The position numbers were made by a program, and so were the translations under genes. Shown in pieces: positions 24,233 through 32,158 of a stretch of 64,000 bases of DNA. The notes below the pieces were generated by a model, which searched no databases, was not told where the DNA came from, and saw nothing but the letters and a program-made list of their open reading frames with translations. Numbering within the stretch: the first letter of the stretch is position 1; each line of letters begins with the position of its first letter. Location: assembly GCF_000472905.1 (NCBI RefSeq), contig NZ_AXAR01000006.1, positions 144,744-208,743 on the forward strand, read 5' to 3'. The stretch comes from Alicyclobacillus pomorum DSM 14955. GTDB lineage: Bacteria > Bacillota > Bacilli > Alicyclobacillales > Alicyclobacillaceae.

Positions 24233-25447
24233 TTAAGGGGTTACATGAAATTGAATCAACCCGGCTGCTGTTTGGGCGGATTTTTCCGCTTCTAGCTCGG
24301 AGTCAGCGGACGCCAACACATACGCGTATCGATGTCCCATGGATGTTGGAGGATTGAGAATTGCACCAATTCGTGGCTTCACGCGAACCTCTTCCACGCC
24401 CACACAGCGGGATGCCTGCTGTTTGCCGGTGACCCTCTGCAAAACCCCCCCTTGGGATACAGTGACGAACTGGGTAAAAACGTAGCGTTCACATGTGCGT
24501 TCCAGATTCGGTTTTTGACCCATTTGTGACTTCAACGTTTGCTCTACGAGATTGATTCCGAACGCAATTTGAATCATGCGGTTCATTGCCGCACCAGAGA
24601 TTCGAGGATTGACTTCGATAATTTTGCAGTGCCCGTCGACCAGCCTGAACTCGATGTGGAGAGCTCCAGTTCGCATGCCCGTCCTTTGCACCACGACGTC
24701 AACCATGTCTTCAATTTGGTTGTGGAGGTCGATGGGAACTATTGGGAGAACACGATATCCAGTCACAATGAAACGATGCTTTCCGCGCACAATCTGCTCA
24801 ACAACGGCGACGATATGCGGCATCCCTTTGTGGACCAAAACCTCAACCAAATATTGTGGTCCCTCAAGGTACTCTTCTAAGAGGACTTTTTGTTCTGGAT
24901 ACCGTCTCTTAAGCCTTGTAATTTGTTCTTTTAGTTCCATGTGATTTGTTGCTAAAATCACGTCTTTCGATCCGGTAGACACGGGAGACTTTACAACAAT
25001 TGGCATGCGTCCGATGAGAGTCGAGTCCACGGCGGACGAGTCATCGCACGTCCTAAAGAAGGAAGAGTACGGTGTGCCCTGTAGCAACTCCCTCATGCAA
25101 ATTTTGTCAAGCATTTTCGCAATGGCCTCTGGAGTTTGGCTGGGCAGCCCACACTCTCGCCCTAGAAGTGCCGCCGTGTATACGTACGGGTCTATAAAAC
25201 TTGAAATGGCAACAATCTCTTTTCCTTGACGTCTCAGAAATTTTAGTTTATTTAGAATTTCGTTCATGTCTTCAAGGTTTACCTGAATCATTTCGTGTAC
25301 ATCAGGGAATTCGGTGCGCTTCTCTAAAAAGGTTTCGCGATTCGTCAATAATACGGTATAGAATCCTAGACCTCCTGCAGCCACGATAGCGTCCCTACTT
25401 GATCCGGACTTATGTGAGCCAATGAAAACAATGCTCCTCATAACCAT
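24233..25447 (-). CDS. ATP-grasp carboxylate-amine ligase
   Basis: A 404-aa ATP-grasp enzyme of the carbamoyl-phosphate-synthase/BtrJ-like group. PIVVKSPVSTGSKDV forms the first nucleotide loop, LLEEYLEGPQYLVEV the hinge, and FRLVDGHCKIIEVNPRISG the metal-binding segment (Glu, Asn). A C-terminal beta domain (RVTGKQQASRCVGVEEVRVK) follows. The ATG at 25447 after GGGGTGAGA is chosen over the longer frame. It is first in the operon with the YheC/YheD-like gene and faces away from the CsxC-like genes. It probably ligates an amino acid to a small carboxylate. Confidence 0.8.
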   Translation of the reverse strand: MVMRSIVFIGSHKSGSSRDAIVAAGGLGFYTVLLTNRETFLEKRTEFPDVHEMIQVNLEDMNEILNKLKFLRRQGKEIVAISSFIDPYVYTAALLGRECGLPSQTPEAIAKMLDKICMRELLQGTPYSSFFRTCDDSSAVDSTLIGRMPIVVKSPVSTGSKDVILATNHMELKEQITRLKRRYPEQKVLLEEYLEGPQYLVEVLVHKGMPHIVAVVEQIVRGKHRFIVTGYRVLPIVPIDLHNQIEDMVDVVVQRTGMRTGALHIEFRLVDGHCKIIEVNPRISGAAMNRMIQIAFGINLVEQTLKSQMGQKPNLERTCERYVFTQFVTVSQGGVLQRVTGKQQASRCVGVEEVRVKPRIGAILNPPTSMGHRYAYVLASADSELEAEKSAQTAAGLIQFHVTP

Positions 25448-25753
25448 TCTCACCCCACTGGATAGGGTATGAGCATAAAATCCCACTTCTCATGGCACAT
25501 GACTACGCCATTCGCCCGTTTCCGTGGTTGTTTCCCAAGCAACGCGGATATGCTTCGTGCTTCATGAAAAAATCGGGTTTATGGCCATGTCTGTTCGTCG
25601 TATTTGGCGACGCAGGATTGCTATACGAACTCGGTTTTTTGCTTTGAATCTTTTCAAAACTCAACATATGTCGCCGTATATTGGTCTACGCGTTATCGGC
25701 TTGACTTGTATATTTTGTGGAAGCACCACAATTCAAATAAGGAGGAATCATCG
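25448..25753. other. Divergent intergenic region, about 300 bp
   Basis: Separates the ATP-grasp operon (minus) from the first CsxC-like gene (plus) and should hold both promoters. No box was convincing enough to assign. ATG codons inside give no recognisable ORF. Confidence 0.4.
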
Positions 25754-26524
25754 TTGGCTGATGCGAATATTGGATCATGCCCAAGCACTCCAGTAACACC
25801 CCCAATCACGGCAGGTACCATCGTGACAAAGGTGCCAGTCGTACTTGCTGAAGTCACCACACAAGTGAACACAGACTTCACGTTCACCGTCCCTGTACCA
25901 GTACTTGAAATCAAGACCATTGGCAAAAGGCTCAAGTTAACAGAATCGTTACTGGCACTTCCTACGAACAAATTGTTTTTGAAAGGGTTTGTGCGGAAAA
26001 ACATTCAATTTGCTACGCCAACCACTTTTACGGGAACAACGGTTAGTTCCACCATCGATTCTCTGACGATTGACGTACCATTTAGCTGCGTGACCGATTT
26101 AACAGGTCAGTTCATCACTCCACCTGTTCAACCCAGACTGAACCAGCGGTCAGAGTTTGAATTCCTTGCTCCTTCTCAATCGTTGGCTTCTATGGGGGCG
26201 CCATTCGCCGCCAAGGATGTTTTGAGCATGGGTGACCTGTCGGAGTTTGATCAAGTCAGCCAGGAGTTCTTTAACGAATTGCCGTTCGTTGAACTCATTT
26301 CCGCGACGTTCACAGAATTTGATTTATCGATTGGCCGCACACCAGGTATGGTGACGGTTCCTACCCCTACTCCGACCGTCGCGCCGCCATTCGAAGAAGG
26401 TACTTTCACGATGATCGAGGAAAAGATGGTCATCGATATCACGCTGAAGGTACTACAGAACCAACAAATCCGTGTTACGTCCACTCCTTTCCCCACTCCT
26501 ACTCCTGGCCCTGCATTTATTTAA
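25754..26524 (+). CDS. CsxC-like spore surface protein (DUF3794), paralogue 1
   Basis: A 256-aa protein whose central part (LEIKTIGKRLKLTESLLAL, then PTNKLFLKGFVRKNIQFATP) is the DUF3794/SPOCS-type repeat found in CsxC exosporium proteins. The TTG start has AAGGAGG at 8 nt. Most of the protein is Thr/Val/Pro-rich beta structure; the C-terminus is a PTPTPGP tail. No signal peptide, as expected for a coat protein assembled from the mother cell. It is about 85% identical by eye to the paralogue at 29119 over most of its length. A perfect terminator follows. Confidence 0.85.
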   Translation: MADANIGSCPSTPVTPPITAGTIVTKVPVVLAEVTTQVNTDFTFTVPVPVLEIKTIGKRLKLTESLLALPTNKLFLKGFVRKNIQFATPTTFTGTTVSSTIDSLTIDVPFSCVTDLTGQFITPPVQPRLNQRSEFEFLAPSQSLASMGAPFAAKDVLSMGDLSEFDQVSQEFFNELPFVELISATFTEFDLSIGRTPGMVTVPTPTPTVAPPFEEGTFTMIEEKMVIDITLKVLQNQQIRVTSTPFPTPTPGPAFI

Positions 26525-26842
26525 AGGGGGAAACACTACGATCCAGGGTGCAACAAAGGCTCATTCCAATCATAGGAATGAGCCTTTGTTTACATGCGCA
26601 TGAGTTCCTTTCATAATACGCAAAGATATTGACCGACTTTGAATTCGGGCTCAGGCAGAATATTGAAGAGAGAGGAAGAGCTCGATATGATGTCCAATCA
26701 GTACCGTCAGTGTGATGTACGGATCCACAAAAACAGATGAAGTATTCACGTTCGCCTATAGGCGCATATCATGATCAAGGTCGCGCTTACGCCCAAGACA
26801 TGGAGCCATGCCGAGAGGCTTTCAAAGAGAGGAGGGGAGAAT
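26525..26842. other. Intergenic region with terminator and a short palindrome
   Basis: After the terminator, the 12-bp perfect palindrome CGCCTATAGGCG lies at 26753-26764, about 80 bp before the next start; it could be an operator. No gene is supported. Confidence 0.4.
26552..26590 (+). terminator. Strong terminator after CsxC-like paralogue 1
   Basis: Perfect 16-bp stem AACAAAGGCTCATTCC / GGAATGAGCCTTTGTT with a 7-nt loop, 28 bp past the stop codon. Confidence 0.85.
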
Positions 26843-27748
26843 ATGTTTCACAAAGGCAAAGATACTCCAAGCGGCTCACGTGTGGAAAAAACCAAAGAGC
26901 AACAGGCAAACCTCCAAAAACCTATCATATTCCAAAATGCAATAACAGCATCATCGATGTCATCAAGGTTTAAGCCTATAACGAGTACGCCGTCTGTCAA
27001 TCATACCCAATCCGTAGGGAGAGATGTTCATCATAAAGACACACCTACTGATGTCACTACTGAAGCGGCTGAAGCAGCTGATGCCCAAAGTGTGTCTACA
27101 GATTTTTCTTTCTCGTCCACTGATGATCATACATTACTGCCTGATGTCGATATGCCAACGCCAATGTCCGACACTGAAAAGGAAGTTGCACACCCCCTAT
27201 ATACCGTTCATGAACCAATCATAGAAGTACCTGTGTTAATCGCTCGGACCGATATTCAAGTGGACCTTGTAAGTCATGTAGATATCCCACACTCTGTCCT
27301 ATCCGTGACAGATATTCGTTGGCGTGTCCATCCGCTAAATTCCCGCCTCCTCCTTCCTACAAATAAGCTTATTGTAAATGGAGTATTTACTGCGTACATA
27401 GAGTATCAGACTGTGGGGTCACCAAGTGAGCTGCGTTCGGCATCTACGAACTTGACTTGGCGTAAAGCGCAGACTGTCACGTTTCTCTATCCCCCGATTG
27501 TACCTGCACATCGAGAATTCAAGATGTACACTTTTCAAGGCAATCAATCACGTGATCTCACTACACACAGAGAACAGGTCGATTTGAACTTTGAAAAACC
27601 GTTCTCACGTTTGCGTCTATCCCGTATTGTTTCCACAGAACAAATCCAATCCGATGGAAACACTAGTCACATCCGTCTCCATGTAAGTGCTGCGTTATCG
27701 ATTCATCTTTTTCAAGTTCAATTGATCAATTGTCCACTGAAATCCTGA
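26843..27748 (+). CDS. DUF3794-like spore surface protein, divergent paralogue 2
   Basis: A 301-aa protein. Residues 1-130 are low-complexity, Ser/Thr/Asp/Glu-rich and probably disordered. From about 133 a domain follows the CsxC plan: EPIIEVPVLIARTDIQVDL, then LLLPTNKLIVNGVFTAYIEYQ, equivalent to the PTNKLFLKGFVRKNI block of the other two paralogues. ATG is preceded by GAGGAGGGGAG. The acidic, Ser/Thr-rich arm is a possible glycosylation target, given the glycosyltransferase neighbours; that is inference. Confidence 0.7.
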   Translation: MFHKGKDTPSGSRVEKTKEQQANLQKPIIFQNAITASSMSSRFKPITSTPSVNHTQSVGRDVHHKDTPTDVTTEAAEAADAQSVSTDFSFSSTDDHTLLPDVDMPTPMSDTEKEVAHPLYTVHEPIIEVPVLIARTDIQVDLVSHVDIPHSVLSVTDIRWRVHPLNSRLLLPTNKLIVNGVFTAYIEYQTVGSPSELRSASTNLTWRKAQTVTFLYPPIVPAHREFKMYTFQGNQSRDLTTHREQVDLNFEKPFSRLRLSRIVSTEQIQSDGNTSHIRLHVSAALSIHLFQVQLINCPLKS

Positions 27749-27929
27749 AACTCCACGTTTACCATACTGCATTCGTCCAATCACTTGACAGTACACAGTG
27801 CATAGTATCGGGTAATGTCATCTCTCCAATAATGAAGGGTTTGAGCATCTCCGATCAGATTTTTCTGATGCCTTCTCAAAAGGAATCCGCACACCGATTT
27901 GGTGAAATATAGAAACGGAGGCTATCATC

Positions 27930-28811
27930 ATGAGTGAAACTATGCCATTCGTGTCACTGATTATGCCGGCAAAAAATGAGGGCATCAATGTACTCACGAC
28001 AATTGACTCCGCATTACAAGCCAAAACAAAATATCCATTTGAAATCATTATTGTGGATGATGGTTCGACAGATCAGTGCTGTGATTTTGTACATTCACAC
28101 GAAAGTTCAAATCGGATGCAGTTGATAAGAACTGAAGGTATTGGGCTTGCGAGAGCCAAAAATCTGGGTGCGGAACGCTCTAAAGGGGATTTTCTCATCT
28201 TTTGTGATGCCCATCTTCAATTCGAAGATCTGTGGATAGATAGATTGTTAGAGCCCATTCGAAATCAGATGTGTGATGGGATAACTCCAGGGATTGCTCC
28301 AATCGATAATCCATCGCAAGTTGGTTACGGTCAAACGTTAAATTACACTTTGAGTGTCCAATGGAACGGCCTACAACAACAAACTCCATTTCCTACAGCC
28401 GTACTTCCAGGTGGATGCTTTGCGGTATCAAGAACTGTTTTCTTTGACATTGGTGGATTCGATAAGGGGTTTAAGGTCTGGGGATATGAAGATGTAGAGA
28501 TTTCTCTAAAGATGTGGTTGTTTGGGTATAGATGTTACGCGCAGCCTGCCGTTAAAATTCTACATCTATTTCGTACATCATTTCCTTATACGGTATCCTA
28601 CGACGATGTTTACTACAACATGTTGCGGATGGCTTACAGTCACTTTAATGAAACGAGAATTCATAAATGTAGGCAAATCATTCGGCAGTTGAACTCAAAC
28701 TTAGACCACCTCGTTCGCTCCAACGGCGTATTAGAACAACGGCATCATTATTTTAATAGACGGAAACACGATGATAATTGGTATATGTCAACATTTCGAG
28801 TCCCATTTTAA
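27930..28811 (+). CDS. Family 2 glycosyltransferase
   Basis: A 293-aa GT-A enzyme. VSLIMPAKNEG begins the nucleotide-binding fold, IIVDDGST (about 36-43) and FCDAHLQF (about 90-97) give the acidic metal-binding residues, and GGFDKGFKVWGYEDVEISLK is the acceptor-side ED motif seen in polypeptide or polysaccharide GalNAc-transferase-like enzymes. No membrane segment, so it works at the cytosolic face. ATG follows GGAGG by 8 nt. It sits between CsxC-like paralogues 2 and 3 and may glycosylate one of them or build the shared glycan. Confidence 0.85.
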   Translation: MSETMPFVSLIMPAKNEGINVLTTIDSALQAKTKYPFEIIIVDDGSTDQCCDFVHSHESSNRMQLIRTEGIGLARAKNLGAERSKGDFLIFCDAHLQFEDLWIDRLLEPIRNQMCDGITPGIAPIDNPSQVGYGQTLNYTLSVQWNGLQQQTPFPTAVLPGGCFAVSRTVFFDIGGFDKGFKVWGYEDVEISLKMWLFGYRCYAQPAVKILHLFRTSFPYTVSYDDVYYNMLRMAYSHFNETRIHKCRQIIRQLNSNLDHLVRSNGVLEQRHHYFNRRKHDDNWYMSTFRVPF

Positions 28812-29118
28812 GTGTTCTCGGAGAGAAGACCCTTATTATTTATTAACGCTCACACTTCCTGGTGGATGGTGGGCAGTTTTTCTTGTTCTGTTGTCGGCGC
28901 ATTTTATAGATGAGTTACATAGGAAGATAGCGCGTTTCGTTTCACAGAGATGCGGATGCTTCGGAAGGCATATTCCGCACCCTCGTATTCCGGCTCCGCT
29001 GTGCTTTTTAAGGTGTGCACTGAAAATTCCGCACTTGCCTAAGATCCGGGATTAGGCGAATGCATACTATAGTGTCGAAAGCCTAACCGGGCTAGCCTAG
29101 ACGAAAGTAGGGAAAAAC
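28812..29118. other. Intergenic region, about 300 bp, upstream of CsxC-like paralogue 3
   Basis: No gene supported. Two short related segments (GGCATATTCCGCAC and GAAAATTCCGCACTTG) recur about 50 bp apart. A sigma-K-like -10 box lies near the right end. Confidence 0.4.
29063..29071 (+). promoter_or_regulatory. Possible sigma-K -10 box
   Basis: CATACTATA fits the late mother-cell -10 pattern CATA-N3-TA and lies 47 bp before the coat-protein ATG. No good -35 (AC) at the usual distance was found, so this is tentative. Confidence 0.35.
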
Positions 29119-29922
29119 ATGGCTTTAGATCAGAGTCCAGATTTATTTACTTCGGCAACCATACAAGAGTGCTCAAACACATGTGTCCATCCGAAGATTA
29201 CAACTGGTCATATTATTACGAAGACACCTGTCGTACTTGCCGAAGTCACAGTACAAGTGAACACAGACTTCAGGTTCACCGTCCCTAAACCAGTACTTGA
29301 AATCAAGACCATTGGCAAAAGACTTAAGTTAACGGAATCAGTACTGGCACTTCCTACGAACAAATTGTTTTTGAGAGGGTTTGTGCGCAAAAACATTCAG
29401 TTTGCTACACCAACCACTTTTACGGGAACAACGGTGAGTTCCACCATTGAATCTCTGACTGTCGACGTACCTTTCAGTTGCGTAACCGATTTAACCGGTA
29501 GGTTCATCACTCCACCTGTTCAACCCCGCGTGAACACGCGGTCAGAGTTTGAATTCTTTACTTCGGCATCGTTGGCTGGTACGGATGGATTCGCCTCAAA
29601 GGACGTTTTGAGCGCGGGTGACCTATCGGAATTTGATCAAACTAGTACTGAGTTCTTTAACGAACTGCCATTCGTTGAACTCATTTCCGCGACGTTCACA
29701 GAATTTGATTTATCGATTGGCCGCACACCAGGTACAGTGGTGGTTCCTACCCCTACACCTACCGTCGGACCGCCATTCGAAGAAGGTACCTTTACGATGA
29801 TCGAGGAAAAAATGGCAATTGATATTACTCTCAAGATACTGCAGAACCAACAAATTCGTGTAATGTCTAAGCGGTCACACAAGGATGATGATGATGACTG
29901 CGAAGACGGGGATAAATGTTAA
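29119..29922 (+). CDS. CsxC-like spore surface protein (DUF3794), paralogue 3
   Basis: A 267-aa protein closely matching paralogue 1 from KTPVVLAEV through the IEEKMAIDITLKILQNQQIRV block, including the identical PTNKLF core and a VPTPTPTV linker. It differs at both ends: an N-terminus with CSNTCVHPK and a C-terminal Asp-rich tail (KDDDDDCEDGDKC) in place of the PTP tail, adding two cysteines that could cross-link. The ATG has only a weak site (GTAGGG). The near-identical DNA of the middle suggests recent duplication or gene conversion. Confidence 0.85.
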   Translation: MALDQSPDLFTSATIQECSNTCVHPKITTGHIITKTPVVLAEVTVQVNTDFRFTVPKPVLEIKTIGKRLKLTESVLALPTNKLFLRGFVRKNIQFATPTTFTGTTVSSTIESLTVDVPFSCVTDLTGRFITPPVQPRVNTRSEFEFFTSASLAGTDGFASKDVLSAGDLSEFDQTSTEFFNELPFVELISATFTEFDLSIGRTPGTVVVPTPTPTVGPPFEEGTFTMIEEKMAIDITLKILQNQQIRVMSKRSHKDDDDDCEDGDKC

Positions 29923-30428
29923 AGCACGATTCTCATTGGTCCGCCAGTCCATCGTCGCCATGAGACCGGAGTGGTGAATGTAAGTGAGGGAAGTGTTCAT
30001 AGGCACGAGGATTGCTTATCAGTGACCTGTGGAAGGAAACGTAGTTGGGTCTAATTTCATGCCCATGGCATCGGACGAAGAGGCCTCTTGGCCTCTTCGT
30101 CCATGATTGGAACCTTTCGCCGTCTTCACTCGCCACTAAAGCAATCAGCTCGCTTCTGGGATGATTCACTGTGGTCCGATGCCGGATATCCTTGCTTTGG
30201 AGCCACCTATTTTTGTCACATTGGGTCATTGACTTATGATTCTTATCCCATGCAAGCATACGCTTCAACAGGCGTTACGACTCCCGAAGCCATTCGTGAC
30301 GGAATACTGTCTAGACGATTCATGGGATTCTTATCCAAAAGGAGCAAGAGCTGTCCGTTGACCAAAAGTGGATGGACCTCGCGACGGCAATGTGTAACCT
30401 GGTACGGTGCTCTGAGAGGAGAAACGCT
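29923..30428. other. Region of about 500 bp between CsxC-like paralogue 3 and a glycosyltransferase
   Basis: It holds a terminator (30073-30102). Downstream, the frame of the following glycosyltransferase stays open and protein-like from about 30320 (IQKEQELSVDQKWMDLATAMC), but with only one ATG (30372) and no ribosome site, so the coding start may have been lost or lie upstream of a TAG. Confidence 0.4.
30073..30102 (+). terminator. Terminator after CsxC-like paralogue 3
   Basis: Perfect 13-bp stem GGACGAAGAGGCC / GGCCTCTTCGTCC with a TCTT tetraloop; no clear U-tract. Confidence 0.6.
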
Positions 30429-32060
30429 ATGGTGCCCTATGGAAGTCTTCAATGGTCATTGTTGCCGGTAAAAGATCACACTCGGATCCCGAATCTCTTG
30501 TATGAAGTGTACAAAAGCAGGCCCGATTTGCAGCAGGCCTTTCCTAGGCCTTTCGGTATAGACGAACGTAAATTACTGGGCTGGGCTCAACACCGTTTAG
30601 CAACAGAATACGATATCGGGGATGACTTGAGCAGCCAATTCAGGTTGCCCGACGAAATCTTGAATGCTTTTCATTCCTCGTCTGATCATACAGTTCCAAA
30701 TGGATTTTTTAAATGGGCCTTGACTCCAGTTAGCAATACGACACACATGCCGACTTTGATTTATGAAATATGGAAAACAAGGGCGGATTTGCAACTGCAT
30801 TTTCCGGACCCATTGGGTTACGATCAGCCCAACCTATTGACGTGGGCACAATACAACTTAGCCCGCGAGTACTTCTCAGGAGATGATTTTCTTGGTCGGT
30901 TTAAAATTACCGAACACGTTACAAATTCGGGAATCATCTCTGACAATCTTAGAAAAGGCATAAACATTGTCGGATATGTACGGGGCGAGATGGGTGTTGG
31001 TGAATCCAGCCGCATGGCGGCCAGGGCAGTTCAAACAACAAACATTCCCTTCGGTATGATTAACTTCACGGTTGGCAGCCCATCACGGATGCAGGATTTA
31101 TCCTGGAAACACAAGGAAATCGAAACACCCGAATACCTCGTGAATATCTTTCACATCAACGCGGATGGCTTGCAGATTGCTTACAATACCCTTGGATGGG
31201 GTTTTTTCAATGAACATTACAATATTGGTTATTGGCATTGGGAATTACCTGACTTCCCAGATGAATGGTGTGGCAGTTTTGATTTAGTTGACGAAGTATG
31301 GGTAGCGTCTAACTTTGTCTTGGACTCCGTATCGAAGAAATCTCCAGTTCCGGTGCATCGAATACCGCCTGGAATTCAAGTGGTATGCCGTCCGAATACG
31401 GACCGCTCATATTTCGGACTTCCGACAGATCGGTTTCTTTTTCTTTCTATGTATGACATATTCAGTACCCAACAACGAAAAAACCCCAAAGGAGTCATTG
31501 ATGCTTTCCACAAGGCTTTTGGAAACAATTCTGCAGTTGGGCTGGTTTTGAAGATTAACAATGTCTACTCTAATCCCGAACAGGTAGAGGAAGTGAAAGC
31601 ACTGAAACGATACGTACAAGGATTGAAAAATATCTATATTATTAACAGAACTTTGGACCGGGATGAAGTCAATGCATTGATCCAGTCTGTGGACTGTTTT
31701 GTTTCCCTACACCGTTCTGAAGGATTTGGTTTGGGGATGGCGGAAGCAATGTACTTAGGCAAGCCAGTTATCGGAACCAACTGGTCCGGAAATACGGACT
31801 TTATGCACGCTATGAATTCTTGTCCAGTAAACTACCAAATTGTGAATGTTGGTGCTAATTATGGTCCCTATAAAGCGAGCCAAGTGTGGGCGGAACCGGA
31901 TGTTGAGCACGCGGCACACTTTATGCGCAAATTAGTTGCTGATAAAGCCTGGTACGACATCATTGCTCATAAGGGACAGGAAACCATTCTCAAGGAATTC
32001 TCGCCATCGGCCGTAGGGACAATGATTAAAAACAGGTTACAAAAATTAGAATTACTGTGA
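30429..32060 (+). CDS. GT4-type glycosyltransferase with a duplicated N-terminal module
   Basis: A 543-aa protein. Residues 2-66 and 89-153 are two copies of one module (PYGSLQWSLLP...IPNLLYEVYKSRPDLQ and PNGFFKWALTP...MPTLIYEIWKTRADLQ, both ending LLxWAQ...), of unknown role. From about 178 a GT-B enzyme starts with INIVGYVRGEMGVGESSR; the nucleotide-sugar site is HRSEGFGLGMAEAMYLGKPVI. The ATG at 30429 has AGGAG at good spacing; an ATG 57 bp upstream is in frame and cannot be excluded. First of three consecutive glycosyltransferase genes on the plus strand in the spore-surface island. Confidence 0.85.
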   Translation: MVPYGSLQWSLLPVKDHTRIPNLLYEVYKSRPDLQQAFPRPFGIDERKLLGWAQHRLATEYDIGDDLSSQFRLPDEILNAFHSSSDHTVPNGFFKWALTPVSNTTHMPTLIYEIWKTRADLQLHFPDPLGYDQPNLLTWAQYNLAREYFSGDDFLGRFKITEHVTNSGIISDNLRKGINIVGYVRGEMGVGESSRMAARAVQTTNIPFGMINFTVGSPSRMQDLSWKHKEIETPEYLVNIFHINADGLQIAYNTLGWGFFNEHYNIGYWHWELPDFPDEWCGSFDLVDEVWVASNFVLDSVSKKSPVPVHRIPPGIQVVCRPNTDRSYFGLPTDRFLFLSMYDIFSTQQRKNPKGVIDAFHKAFGNNSAVGLVLKINNVYSNPEQVEEVKALKRYVQGLKNIYIINRTLDRDEVNALIQSVDCFVSLHRSEGFGLGMAEAMYLGKPVIGTNWSGNTDFMHAMNSCPVNYQIVNVGANYGPYKASQVWAEPDVEHAAHFMRKLVADKAWYDIIAHKGQETILKEFSPSAVGTMIKNRLQKLELL

Positions 32061-32158
32061 ATCTTCTTATAATGACGCATGTCGATGGAGCTTTAGACCG
32101 TAAACGCGTACTATATGATGGCTGCACGCGATATGGATAAAGACTGGAGGATTGAATC

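Noticed and set aside
25604..25753. N-terminal extension of the first CsxC-like gene
   Set aside because: The upstream codons lack family similarity; the TTG after AAGGAGG gives a natural N-terminus.
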